Assembly (NCBI GenBank): GCA_016721845.1
Contig: JADKHK010000013.1
Location: forward strand, 1,346,501 to 1,410,500
Direction of reading: 5' to 3'
DNA from: Lysobacterales bacterium
GTDB taxonomy: Bacteria > Pseudomonadota > Gammaproteobacteria > Xanthomonadales > Ahniellaceae
DNA length: 64,000 nt
Position 1 is the first letter of the stretch. Each line of letters opens with the position of its first letter. A program made the position numbers and the translations under genes. Below, in pieces: positions 31,011-39,853 of the stretch. The notes below the pieces were generated by a model. The model saw nothing but the letters and a program-made list of their open reading frames with translations. It did not search any database and was not told the DNA's origin.

Positions 31011-32425
31011 GCGCCGGACTCCGGCATCGGGCGCGCCCGCATGGCACGCAGCACGACGACCACGAACAGCAAGCCGCCACCGATCGCGATCAACCCGCCA
31101 AGTCCCATCACACCCATGCCGGCGATCTCGGACGGCGTGCGCAACACCTGCTCGGCACCCGCGACCTTGCGCTGGACCCCATAGCCCCCGGACCAGACCA
31201 GTCCGAGGATGTGCAGGGATTGTCCGACCGCGTAGATCGTCGGCTGCAGGCGCGCGAGGCGAGACTCGGGCGCCACATAACCGAGGCGCGGCAGCAGGAA
31301 GTAGACGAGACCCATCAGCGCCAGGGTCACGCCGACGATGCTGCCGTGGTAATGCGCCGGAATGCGCACGTTGTTGCCGGCGATGACGACGCCGATGACG
31401 CCGCCGAGCGCGAAGATCGCCATCGACGACCACAATGCCGCACGCAAGGGCCGTTGCGCATCCGACAGCGACCGATGCTGCAACATCGCCTGGATCACGG
31501 CCAGCATCACCGGCGCGATCGCGAGGCCGCCGCCGATCCGCATCGCCCAGGTGTGCAGGTTGCGATGTTCGACCGAGGCGATGTCATGCGCGAGATAGGC
31601 ATAGGGCGTCACGAACACGCTGGCCAGAGCCAGCACGAACATCAGCACCACCAGGCGCGGACTGAGCAGGACCCGACCACCGCAGGCACCGGCCAGCCAC
31701 AGCCAGGCGAGCAGCATCAGGATCGTCCAGGTGAACTGCAGCGCATGCCCGCCACCCCAGAACAGGACCTCGTAGTAGGCCTTGCCCTCCAGCGACGGCG
31801 GCATCACCGCCCAGGACCACGCGAATGCGATCAGCGCCACCGCCATCGCCACGGCGCTGGCATTGCTGCCGAATTGCAGTGCACCGATCGCGGCGGGTGC
31901 CTGTCCCGGCCGCGGCGCCGCGATCAGCGCATGCACGACCAGCAACGTGCTGCCGAGGCCGAACAGCACCAGCGCCGCGATGAACACGCGTCCGTCCAGC
32001 ACCGGGATGTAATTCGCCATCAACGCCTCAGTACTGCCCGCGAACGGCGCGACCAGCATGCCGATCGTGCCGAGTGCGCACAGCGCGATGGCCGACCGCG
32101 CCAGCGGCAACGCCATGCTGCGCGCATTCAGGCTCCAGAGCATGCCGGCCATGGCGACAAACCAGACCAATACCGACAGATCGACATGCACGACCAGCGC
32201 CAGCCGGAAGAAGTCGGCGACCGGGAACAGCTTCTGCAGGCCCGGCGTTCGCGACACCACCAGCAGGATCGCGAACAGGCCGGAGCCGATCAACGCGGCC
32301 ATGCCGAGCCACAGCCAGGCGCGCGCAAGACTGCGCTGTGCGGTCGCGATCGGGGCCGGCAGATAGATCGTGCCAGCGCCGGATAATCCGCGCTGACCCG
32401 CAAGGTCGGAGGTGGACGCGTTCAT
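31007..32425 (-). CDS. Heme-copper-oxidase-like subunit I (CcoN/NorB-related)
   Basis: 472 residues with about 12 predicted membrane helices. Candidate ligands: VVHVDLSVLVWF (helix II His, low-spin heme), WGGGHALQF (helix VI His, copper), HYHGSIVGV (helix X His pair). The helix VII His-His pair is not obvious; the region reads PYAYLAHDIASVEH. The helix VI Tyr of A- and B-type oxidases is absent. It resembles the cbb3/nitric oxide reductase branch more than the other subunit I in this operon. Catalytic activity cannot be assumed. Start and stop both overlap neighbours by 4 bases (ATGA). Confidence 0.75.
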   Translation of the reverse strand: MNASTSDLAGQRGLSGAGTIYLPAPIATAQRSLARAWLWLGMAALIGSGLFAILLVVSRTPGLQKLFPVADFFRLALVVHVDLSVLVWFVAMAGMLWSLNARSMALPLARSAIALCALGTIGMLVAPFAGSTEALMANYIPVLDGRVFIAALVLFGLGSTLLVVHALIAAPRPGQAPAAIGALQFGSNASAVAMAVALIAFAWSWAVMPPSLEGKAYYEVLFWGGGHALQFTWTILMLLAWLWLAGACGGRVLLSPRLVVLMFVLALASVFVTPYAYLAHDIASVEHRNLHTWAMRIGGGLAIAPVMLAVIQAMLQHRSLSDAQRPLRAALWSSMAIFALGGVIGVVIAGNNVRIPAHYHGSIVGVTLALMGLVYFLLPRLGYVAPESRLARLQPTIYAVGQSLHILGLVWSGGYGVQRKVAGAEQVLRTPSEIAGMGVMGLGGLIAIGGGLLFVVVVLRAMRARPMPESGA

Positions 32426-32928
32426 TGCAGGGTGATCTCACCGTGTTCGGACGAGAAGTCGATGACGCGTACCTGCAACGGCTCGAACTGCACGACCTCG
32501 TCGCGCGCATAGTCGAAGCCGGCGGTGCGCGCACTGTCGCGCAGGCGTACTTGCAGGCGATGCGCACCGGCGGCGACCGGAATGCTGCGATAGACGCTGG
32601 CGGCGCCGTCGCGCGACAGTCCCGAAGGTGCGGCGGTCGCTCGATAGAGTGCCTGTCCGTCCAGGTCGACCTCGATCGTGACGGGTGCCCGTTCGCGCGG
32701 GCAGCGCGTCGGCGCGCGCATGTTCGGCGGCAGCTTGGCCAGCTCTTCCGGCGTCTGTTCGACGCAGGCCGAGAGGCGCTGCCCATGGTGCAGGAAGCTG
32801 ATCTTCAGCAGTGCCTGGCCATCCCCCAGCGACCGATACGGCGGCCAGTGCGAGAACAGCGCAATCGTTGCGGCAAACGCGGCATACAGCAGGGCCTGCG
32901 CGATCCAGCGGAACGGATGAACCTTCAT
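32422..32928 (-). CDS. Small membrane-anchored protein of the respiratory operon
   Basis: 168 residues: one N-terminal membrane helix (IAQALLYAAFAATIALF), then an exported domain rich in beta strands (VTIEVDLDGQALYRATAAP, VRVIDFSSEHGEITL). It is not a recognised family. Two Cys (SACVEQT and PTRCPRE) may form a disulfide. It sits between the two membrane redox proteins, with ATGA overlaps on both sides, so it is probably an assembly factor or small subunit of the same complex. Confidence 0.7.
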   Translation of the reverse strand: MKVHPFRWIAQALLYAAFAATIALFSHWPPYRSLGDGQALLKISFLHHGQRLSACVEQTPEELAKLPPNMRAPTRCPRERAPVTIEVDLDGQALYRATAAPSGLSRDGAASVYRSIPVAAGAHRLQVRLRDSARTAGFDYARDEVVQFEPLQVRVIDFSSEHGEITLQ

Positions 32929-34448
32929 GCGCAACTCCCGGCTTCGACCACACGTCGACGCAAGCTCGCCAATGCCGCAGGCAGGATCGACGCGTCCGTG
33001 CGCCGGCATTCAACCACGTCCCAGCGGGCCGCATCCACCGAACTGCGCAGGATCGGCGCACGCGCACCGGCCAGGCGCTCGACGGTCCAGCGTTGTCCGA
33101 GACGGAACGCACATCCGGACTCGGGACAGGTGCCGATGAGCACGCCGCTGGCACCGTCGCGCAGCGCATACTCGATGAAGGAGGGCGGCAATTGGCCGAT
33201 GCAGGTCAGGCTGAAAGTCGCGACATCGTGCGCTTCGACGGCGTTGACCGGCGTGCCGTGGTCGCAGCCGAACACGACGTAGCGTTGCGCCGCATCCATC
33301 GTCGCCAGGCGTGTGCGCAATGCGGTGCGAAGGCCATCGATCGGCTGCTGCGGCATGTCGATGCCGGTGACCAGGGTCGCCATCGACCGAAAGGGCGTCG
33401 ACGAGGGACACGAACCAACGCAGATGCCGCAGGACGCGCAGGCATCGGCGTCGACCTGGGCCAGGGCGTAGCCGGGTCGCTGCGGGTGCGACACCATCGT
33501 GATCGCATCGAACGGACAATCGGCGACACAGCGTCGGCAGCCGCTGCAGTGGCGCGCATGCACCTCGGCCACGGCGGGACGCGCGTGCGCGCGCAACAGC
33601 GGCAGTGACAGCAGCACGGCCAACACGGCGAGCACCGCGAGCCAGACCGCAGTCGCCGAAGTTGCGGCGACCAGCGGATGCACGAACAGCAGGATCCAGT
33701 CGATCGACAGCACTGCAGGCACCTGCGCCACATCCGCCGGCGCCTGACTGTGCACCGGCACGATCGCAGCCATCGTCAGCAGCGCCAGCAGCAACGACGT
33801 CGCGAGCGCACGCGGCGGCCAGACTGCGACATGGGCCAGCCGCCGCAGATGGAACCAGAACCCGAACAGCATCAGCAACGGCACGCCGATATGCACGAAC
33901 ACGAACAATGAGAACAGGCGATCGCTGATCGCCGTCGCGACCAGGAAGTTGCGCGTGAGCGGCGCGCCGAACAGCGGCCACCAGTCCAGCCATTCGGCAC
34001 TCGCCGTCGCCGAGTACTGACCGAGCTGGTCCCAGTTCAACCAGAAGCCGCCGATGGCACTGACCGCCAGCAAGGGCAGCAAGGCCACGCCGGTCAGCCA
34101 GCTCGACGCCGCGAACCCGCGGAATCGCCCCAGCACCCATTCGCGCACCAGATGCGCGAGCGTGATCAACGCGAACAGGTCGGCGGCGTAGCGATGGACG
34201 CTGCGCAGCAAGCCGCCGAACCCCCATGGTCCGCGCGACAACCGGTCGATCGATGCGTACGCGCCACCGACCGACGTATCGATCACCACATACAGGTAGA
34301 TGCCGGTGACAACCAGGATCCAGAACAGCAGGAAGGCGATCGCGCCGAGATGGCGCAAGGGATTCAGCCGCGGCGATACCAGGTCGAGTCGATCTTCCAG
34401 GGCACGCCAGGACGTCGCCGCCGGTGTGGATTTCGGCAGCGCGGTCAT
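32925..34448 (-). CDS. Cytochrome b fused to two [4Fe-4S] clusters and an MvhD-like domain
   Basis: 507 residues from the ATG at 34448, which overlaps the SCO stop (ATGA). Residues 1-290: cytochrome b helices with both ligand pairs (VHRYAADLFALITLAH, VHIGVPLLMLFGFWFH). Then a two-cluster ferredoxin (CSGCRRCVADCP and CASCGICVGSCP). The last 150 residues (VVFGCDHG, TCIGQLPPSF, GTCPESGC) resemble the MvhD/FlpD family, which links heterodisulfide reductase and hydrogenase in methanogens. Together this could accept electrons from an unknown soluble donor into the membrane. Such a fusion is rare, and I know of no functional description. Confidence 0.82.
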   Translation of the reverse strand: MTALPKSTPAATSWRALEDRLDLVSPRLNPLRHLGAIAFLLFWILVVTGIYLYVVIDTSVGGAYASIDRLSRGPWGFGGLLRSVHRYAADLFALITLAHLVREWVLGRFRGFAASSWLTGVALLPLLAVSAIGGFWLNWDQLGQYSATASAEWLDWWPLFGAPLTRNFLVATAISDRLFSLFVFVHIGVPLLMLFGFWFHLRRLAHVAVWPPRALATSLLLALLTMAAIVPVHSQAPADVAQVPAVLSIDWILLFVHPLVAATSATAVWLAVLAVLAVLLSLPLLRAHARPAVAEVHARHCSGCRRCVADCPFDAITMVSHPQRPGYALAQVDADACASCGICVGSCPSSTPFRSMATLVTGIDMPQQPIDGLRTALRTRLATMDAAQRYVVFGCDHGTPVNAVEAHDVATFSLTCIGQLPPSFIEYALRDGASGVLIGTCPESGCAFRLGQRWTVERLAGARAPILRSSVDAARWDVVECRRTDASILPAALASLRRRVVEAGSCA

Positions 34449-35311
34449 GCCGGCGTCGCCCGGGCGCGGCGCCGGGCGCGGCGCTGCGTCCACCATTCGC
34501 TGATCCCGAACCAGAGCATCGCGACGAAGAACGTCACGCCACCGGCGACCTGCAGGGTCAGGGTGTAGTCGGCCTTGTACTTGCCCGTGGTCGGGTCATA
34601 GACCGAACAGAAGATGCGCACGCGTTCGATGAAGTCGGCTGCGGTATGCGTTTCGCCGAGCAACATGCCACGCAGCAGTCGGCGGATCGGCTCGCCGAGG
34701 ATCTCGGCGCTGAAATCGCCATAGACCTGGCTGCGGATCACGCCCTGCGCGTCCAGCAGCGACACCTGCACGGTGTGATCGAACCCGGCGGGACTCGGAC
34801 GGAAGCGGAAACCGTAGGCCTCGGTGAGGGCCGGCACGTCTTCCGGACGCGGACTCAGGAACTCCCAGTTCGGTTCGCGGATGCGCAGTTGCGCGGCAAA
34901 CATCTTCATCGCCAACGGCGAGTCGGTGGGCTGGTTGAAGCCGATGCTGAGGACGTTGAACTGATTCGGTCCGAAGCGGTCGCGCATCGCGCGCACGGCG
35001 CCCTGCAAGTCGCGGGTACTGGTCGGACACACCTGGAAGCAGCCGGTGAACACGAAATTGACGATCAGCGGCTTGCCGCGAAAACTGGACAGTGCGACCT
35101 CCCTGCCCTCGCGATCACGCAGTACGAAGTCGCCGGGCGTGCTGCCGACCCGGGCACGACTGAAGGCGATGGCCTCGTCGATGTCGAGCGTGGTGCCGGG
35201 CGCCCCGAGCACATCCGCCGCGACGACCGCCAGCAGGACCGCAAGCATCCAGTTCGCAAGGTGTCCAGGGCGTCGATGGACGCGGGCAATGCGGGCCGGG
35301 GAATCGTCCAT
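34445..35311 (-). CDS. SCO1/SenC-type copper chaperone
   Basis: 288 residues: an N-terminal export segment, a thioredoxin-like fold with CFQVCP (copper-binding Cys pair) and FDHTVQVS (copper-binding His), and an extra C-terminal membrane helix (VAGGVTFFVAMLWFG), which common SCO proteins lack. It delivers copper to the CuA site of oxidase subunit II, encoded three genes upstream. It lies between ctaB (9 bp) and the cytochrome b fusion (4-base overlap). Confidence 0.9.
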   Translation of the reverse strand: MDDSPARIARVHRRPGHLANWMLAVLLAVVAADVLGAPGTTLDIDEAIAFSRARVGSTPGDFVLRDREGREVALSSFRGKPLIVNFVFTGCFQVCPTSTRDLQGAVRAMRDRFGPNQFNVLSIGFNQPTDSPLAMKMFAAQLRIREPNWEFLSPRPEDVPALTEAYGFRFRPSPAGFDHTVQVSLLDAQGVIRSQVYGDFSAEILGEPIRRLLRGMLLGETHTAADFIERVRIFCSVYDPTTGKYKADYTLTLQVAGGVTFFVAMLWFGISEWWTQRRARRRARATPA

Positions 35312-35320
35312 GATCGGAAC

Positions 35321-36217
35321 TCAGGCGATGGCCCGGTCAAGGCAGGCCGCGATCAGCAACAGCGACAGCTGCACGATCGACGCGAAAAAGCTGCGCATCG
35401 CCTGCGCGCGTTCCGGACGTCGCACCAGCTGCACGGCGCGATGGATGAAATACACGCTGCCGGTCAGCGCGCCGATGACATACACCGGACCCAGGCCGAA
35501 TGCCGCAGGCAGCAGCGATGCGATGGCCAGCAGCACGGTGCCGACCAGTACGGCGCGTGCGGCGCGCTCGGCACCGACGACGACCGGCAGCATCGGAATG
35601 CCGGCATTCGCATACTCCTCGCGATTCGCGATCGCCAAGCTCCAGAAATGCGGCGGTGTCCACAGGAACAGCGCCAGCGCCAGCAGCAGCGGGATCGGCG
35701 CGGAGGCCGGCGCCACCGCGGCACCGCCGGCCAGCACCGCGAAGCTGCCGGCCAGTCCGCCGATCACGATGTTCATCGGCGTGCGCCGCTTCAGCCAGAC
35801 GGTATAGACACCGCCGTAGAACACGGCGCCGAGCAGGACATAGGTCGCCGCAAGCAGATTCGCGGCATACCAGGCGGCAACGAAGGCCAGCAGCAGCATG
35901 GCTGCCATCAGCAGCAGCCACCAGGGCGAGCGCGGCAAGGCACCGGTCACGAAGGCGCGTCGCCGCGTACGCACCATGCGCTGGTCCTCGTCGGCTTCGA
36001 AGTACTGGTTGAACATGCCGGCACTGGCCGAGGCGACCAGCACCGACAGCGCCAGCATCGCCGTGACCGTGAATCCCGGCAACGGCCCCGGTGCAGCGAT
36101 CATGCCGACCAATGCGGTGAGCATGATCATCACGCCGATCCGCAACTTCATCAGACCAAGGATGTCGCGCAACACGGTCGGCAGCGAGCGTGCGTGAACC
36201 ATCGGCACCGTGTTCAT
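35321..36217 (-). CDS. ctaB: Protoheme IX farnesyltransferase (heme O synthase)
   Basis: 298 residues, UbiA-type membrane protein with about eight helices. The prenyl-binding motif is NQYFEADEDQRMVRT, a variant of the usual N-x3-D-x3-D with Glu in one place. A second Asp-rich motif of the family is not clear-cut. It makes heme O, the precursor of heme A, for the neighbouring oxidase. Heme A synthase is encoded on the other side of the operon promoter. Confidence 0.92.
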   Translation of the reverse strand: MNTVPMVHARSLPTVLRDILGLMKLRIGVMIMLTALVGMIAAPGPLPGFTVTAMLALSVLVASASAGMFNQYFEADEDQRMVRTRRRAFVTGALPRSPWWLLLMAAMLLLAFVAAWYAANLLAATYVLLGAVFYGGVYTVWLKRRTPMNIVIGGLAGSFAVLAGGAAVAPASAPIPLLLALALFLWTPPHFWSLAIANREEYANAGIPMLPVVVGAERAARAVLVGTVLLAIASLLPAAFGLGPVYVIGALTGSVYFIHRAVQLVRRPERAQAMRSFFASIVQLSLLLIAACLDRAIA

Positions 36218-36257
36218 CGTCGACCTCCGTTGCTCGCCGCGACCATCGCGGTCTCGC

Positions 36258-37958
36258 TCAGCTCAGACCCCACAACTGCGACAGGTACTTCCAGTTGATG
36301 AAGTAATAGAGGACGAAGGCAGCGAGGAAGATCAGGGCCAGCACGAAGCTGCCGGGCGCGACCATGCCGCTGGAGCCGTAGGTCTGCACCGCAGCGGCGG
36401 GCGCAGTCGGCGGTACCGGCGTGGTGCGATCCGACACCGTGCCGATGTCCAGCTTCTTGCCCCACAGCAACGAGCCCACCGTGACATAGATGTAGATCGC
36501 GCCACCGAGGATCGCGGCGATGCCGAACACGCCGACCAGGCCCATCATCATGTACGCCGCACCCGGCCATTCGTAGGCCAGCGCCGATCCCTGGAAGGCC
36601 ATGTCCCAGTGGCGACGCGAAACGCCGAGCGTGCCGGCCCCCATCATCACCAGGCAGAAACCGTACATCGACAGACCGAACAGGTAGGGCTGCCACTGCG
36701 CCAGCTTCGGGGCGATCATCTCGCGCTTGAACAACACCGGGATCAGGAAGTAGGTCAGCGCCATGAAGCTGAGCGTGGTGCCGATCACGACCGTGGCATG
36801 GAAATGCCCCGGCACGTAAATCGTGTTGTGGATGATCATGTTGAGCTGTTCGGTGCCCATCATCACGCCGGAAATGCCGCCGAGGAAGCCGAATCCGACG
36901 ATCGAGATGAACACGCCGGAGAACGACGGATTGCCCCAAGGCGCCTTGCGCAGCCATTCGAACAGGCCCTTGTTGTAGCCTTTCTGCCGTTGCGCCACTT
37001 CCATCGCGCCCGGCACCGTCAGGCCGTGAATCATCGAGGCCAGCACCGCGAAATACATGAAGTAGCTGGTGTTGACGACCTTCCACTCGGTGCTCATGCC
37101 GGGGTCGGCGAGCAGGTGGTGCGCGCTCGCGAGCTGCAGGAACAGGATGTAGAGCAGGAAGGCGCCGCGGCTGACACGCTCGGACATCGGGCGTGCGCCG
37201 AACACGATCGCCGCGACCGCGTACCAGATCGAGATGTGTGCGGAGACGTTGATCTGCTGCGAGGAATGGCCGAAGGCCCACCAGATGGTGCGGTAGACCA
37301 GCGGATCGACTGCATCGATCACGCCGATCGAGAGCAGGAACGTCGGCACCAGGATGATGGCGCCGGAGACGATCGTGAACACCGCGATGATCGTCGCCGT
37401 GATCGCACCGAAGGTCACCAGCGGCACCGAGCCCTGATAGGTCTTTTCGGCCTTCGCCACGACCAGCGTCCCCAGGAACACGAAGCAGGCGATCAATGCG
37501 CCGACCGCGAACAGGATCAATCCGAGATAGAACGACGGCGCCGCCATCATCGGCACGTACGACGTCATCATCACGCTCGAACTGCCCTGGTAGACGGCGA
37601 TGTTGTTCATCACCGCACCGATCACCATCAGCGCGAACGCTGCCCACGCGATCTTGGGCGTCGCGATGCGACAACGCAGCAAGGTCGATGAGCAGAAGTA
37701 CAGGACCGCGATCTCGAAGAAGATGATCCAGAAGATCAGCATGTCGATGCCGTGGGCGGTGAGCACCATGTAGAAGGTGTCGGCCTCCAGCCAGTGGATC
37801 GACGGCCAGCGCGTCAGCACGACGCCGACCGCGAGGATGCCGCCGATCAGCAGGAAGACGACGGCGGCGACGGCATTGGCCAGCATCAGCTTTTCGGCCT
37901 GCGATTCGAACTGCAGGCCGGAACGCGGGCAGGTCCGGTAGGTGGTTGCGATGGACAT
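36258..37958 (-). CDS. Heme-copper oxidase subunit I
   Basis: 566 residues from the ATG behind GGAGCC. Ligands visible: TAHGIDMLIFW (helix II), WWAFGHSSQQ (helix VI copper His), ASAHHLL (helix VII His pair) and HNTIYVPGHFHAT (heme ligands of helix X). Helix VI reads GHSSQQ where A- and B-type oxidases have GHPxVY, so the cross-linked Tyr is not there. Its B-type-like size and the pairing with a short CuA subunit suggest a ba3-related terminal oxidase that reduces oxygen to water and pumps protons. The exact subclass is uncertain. Confidence 0.9.
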   Translation of the reverse strand: MSIATTYRTCPRSGLQFESQAEKLMLANAVAAVVFLLIGGILAVGVVLTRWPSIHWLEADTFYMVLTAHGIDMLIFWIIFFEIAVLYFCSSTLLRCRIATPKIAWAAFALMVIGAVMNNIAVYQGSSSVMMTSYVPMMAAPSFYLGLILFAVGALIACFVFLGTLVVAKAEKTYQGSVPLVTFGAITATIIAVFTIVSGAIILVPTFLLSIGVIDAVDPLVYRTIWWAFGHSSQQINVSAHISIWYAVAAIVFGARPMSERVSRGAFLLYILFLQLASAHHLLADPGMSTEWKVVNTSYFMYFAVLASMIHGLTVPGAMEVAQRQKGYNKGLFEWLRKAPWGNPSFSGVFISIVGFGFLGGISGVMMGTEQLNMIIHNTIYVPGHFHATVVIGTTLSFMALTYFLIPVLFKREMIAPKLAQWQPYLFGLSMYGFCLVMMGAGTLGVSRRHWDMAFQGSALAYEWPGAAYMMMGLVGVFGIAAILGGAIYIYVTVGSLLWGKKLDIGTVSDRTTPVPPTAPAAAVQTYGSSGMVAPGSFVLALIFLAAFVLYYFINWKYLSQLWGLS

Positions 37959-37969
37959 GTCCGGGCTCC

Positions 37970-38509
37970 TTACTTGACGTAGATGCGACCGACCATCGTG
38001 TGATGGCCGATTCCGCAATACTCGTTGCACACCACCGAGTAGGTGCCGCTCTGGTTCGGCGTCACCGTCACCACGTGCTCATAGCCCGGAACGATCTGGA
38101 TGTTGATGTTCGCCGGCTGCAGCGAGAAGCCGTGGTTGTAGTCCATCGACGTCAGGTGCAGGCGGTAGGTCTGGCCGTTCTCCAGTTGCAGGATCGGCCA
38201 GAAGTTCCACAGTCGCGCGATCATGTAGATGTCGCTGCCCGGGGGTGGCGCGACGACGGGATAGGCGCCGTCCAGTTCGCTGCGCACCGTGTACTGGTCG
38301 ACCATCGCCTGGGTCTTCGCCGTGAACATCTCGGGCGTGGTCTTGTAGGTCTCGGTCGACAGGTTCTGGCTGCCGTACATGTGCCAGTAGACCATCATGA
38401 AGAACATCACCATGCACCAGACGAAGGCGATGGAGATCCAGAGTCCCTCGACGCGGTCCAGCGGGTGTTTCCACCAGAGTCGCTCGGAAGGTGGTGAGAT
38501 GGCAGTCAT
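37970..38509 (-). CDS. Oxidase subunit II with CuA site
   Basis: 179 residues. One N-terminal membrane helix (ISIAFVWCMVMFFMMVYWHMYG) and a cupredoxin domain outside with MDYNHGFS (first His) and CNEYCGIGHHTM, the C-x3-C-x3-H-x2-M CuA pattern. It takes electrons from a cytochrome c or other donor and passes them to subunit I. Its short form with one helix resembles ba3-type subunit II. It lies 11 bp before the subunit I gene. Confidence 0.92.
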   Translation of the reverse strand: MTAISPPSERLWWKHPLDRVEGLWISIAFVWCMVMFFMMVYWHMYGSQNLSTETYKTTPEMFTAKTQAMVDQYTVRSELDGAYPVVAPPPGSDIYMIARLWNFWPILQLENGQTYRLHLTSMDYNHGFSLQPANINIQIVPGYEHVVTVTPNQSGTYSVVCNEYCGIGHHTMVGRIYVK

Positions 38510-38564
38510 GGATGCAAACCCCCAAGGATGCAGTGACGTGAAATGCGGAAGGAGCCGGCTCGGC

Positions 38565-38717
38565 TCACTTGGCCAACGGGATGGTCAGGATGTCGTAGAC
38601 GCCCCAGGCCGTGTACACGATCATTGGCACCATCACGCCGATGAACAGCAGCACGAACGGGTTGTCCAGCAGCTTCTGCATCATCGGGACGGGTTCTTCA
38701 TCGTGGCTATCGCTCAT
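38565..38717 (-). CDS. Small single-helix oxidase subunit
   Basis: 50 residues: a charged N-terminus (MSDSHDEEPVP), a short linker and one membrane helix (FVLLFIGVMVPMIVYTAWGVYD). It begins behind GAGGAG and is the first gene of the oxidase operon, 55 bp before subunit II. Its size and single helix match the small fourth or IIa-type subunits of bacterial heme-copper oxidases. Confidence 0.75.
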   Translation of the reverse strand: MSDSHDEEPVPMMQKLLDNPFVLLFIGVMVPMIVYTAWGVYDILTIPLAK

Positions 38718-38791
38718 TGCCTGACTCCTCACGCGTGTAGCCGGAGCTTAGCGAGGCTTCACCCGATCGTCACACGCACTGCAGCAAAGGC

Positions 38792-38805
38792 ATGACCTAG
38801 ATCAA
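38792..38805. promoter_or_regulatory. FNR/Anr-like box between divergent oxidase genes
   Basis: On the minus strand it reads TTGATCTAGGTCAT; the FNR consensus is TTGAT-N4-ATCAA. The left half is perfect; the right half differs at two bases. It is 75 bp upstream of the oxidase operon start and about 115 bp upstream of ctaA, suggesting oxygen control of both. Confidence 0.45.
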
Positions 38806-38919
38806 TCGTCCACGGAATCACGGTGCGGATGCGGCGCGAAGGCCTTGCCGAAATCGTGCTGACGACATCGGCAAGGCCGGATAGGATTTCGTGCTTTCTG
38901 CCCTGATGGGAGCGCCGAC

Positions 38920-39837
38920 ATGGATCGACCGGAACACCGCCTCGTCACCGTGCGCCGGATGGCGCTCGCCTGCGTCGTACTCATCCTCTGCGTGATCAGC
39001 CTCAGCGCTTTCATGCGATTGAGCAATGCCGGGCTTGGCTGCAGCGACTGGCCCGGTTGCTATGGCGCGCAACTGCGGACCGCGACCGCCGCACTGCCCT
39101 CGGCCTCCGAACTCGGGATCGCACTGGCGCGCATGCTGCATCGCCTGTCGGCGGTGATCGTGCTGGTACTCGCCCTGACCATGGTCGCGGCAAGCGTGAT
39201 GTCACGACCGAGGCTGCGACGCGAGGGCGCACTCGCGATCGGATTGGTCCTTCTCGCCCTCGGTCTCGCAGTGCTGGGGCGATTCACACCGGGTGCCAGG
39301 CTGCCGATCATCGCGATCGGCAACGTGCTGGGCGGTTTCTCGATGCTGGCCCTCGGTTTCGTACTCTGGCGCGGTGCCACGACCTCCGCCCGCTGGTCGC
39401 GATCGGCCATCGTGCTGCTCCTGCTGCTCGTCTTTCAGATTGCTTCCGGCGTGCTTGTCAGTGCCAGTTATTCGGGACTGAGTTGCACCGGTTTTCCCGA
39501 TTGCGGTCACGCCGTCGACCTGTCCTGGTCCTTGCTGGACCCGAGCCGCGTACCGCAGTTCGACGCCACCCTGCCGATTCATTCGCAAGGTGCATTTGCG
39601 CACATGCTGCATCGCGGACTGGCCGTGCTGGTGGCCCTCGCTGCACTGGCCACCAGCATTTCGTCCTTGCATCGCGGCCATCGCACCTCCGCGTGGATGC
39701 TCGCAAGCCTGTTGTTGCTGCAGCTTGCGCTGGGCCTGATTCTGGTTTTCGCGTCCCTGCCCTTCGCGGCGGCGCTGCTGCACAACCTCGTCGCTGCGCT
39801 GATGCTGCTCGCGGCGGTTGCCTGCCTGCGCGCTTGA
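38920..39837 (+). CDS. ctaA: Heme A synthase (COX15/CtaA type)
   Basis: 305 residues with eight predicted membrane helices in two similar halves. Heme ligands are visible in ARMLHRLSA, HMLHRGLA and LLHNLVAA, and Cys motifs in GCSDWPGC and SCTGFPDC, one after each half's first helix. It oxidises heme O to heme A for the oxidase. It is divergent from the oxidase operon across a 202-bp region with an FNR-like box, which fits shared regulation. Confidence 0.92.
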   Translation: MDRPEHRLVTVRRMALACVVLILCVISLSAFMRLSNAGLGCSDWPGCYGAQLRTATAALPSASELGIALARMLHRLSAVIVLVLALTMVAASVMSRPRLRREGALAIGLVLLALGLAVLGRFTPGARLPIIAIGNVLGGFSMLALGFVLWRGATTSARWSRSAIVLLLLLVFQIASGVLVSASYSGLSCTGFPDCGHAVDLSWSLLDPSRVPQFDATLPIHSQGAFAHMLHRGLAVLVALAALATSISSLHRGHRTSAWMLASLLLLQLALGLILVFASLPFAAALLHNLVAALMLLAAVACLRA

Positions 39838-39853
39838 AGCAATCATTCCGGCG

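Noticed and set aside
29058..31184. A 708-codon plus-strand open frame opposite the cytochrome b-reductase gene
   Set aside because: Low-complexity, Arg/His/Gln-rich translation, typical of the antisense frame of a GC-rich gene; the minus strand encodes clear heme, Fe-S and flavin motifs.
36210..37691. A 493-codon plus-strand open frame opposite oxidase subunit I
   Set aside because: Composition is His/Asp/Arg-biased and it mirrors membrane-helix codons of the real gene.
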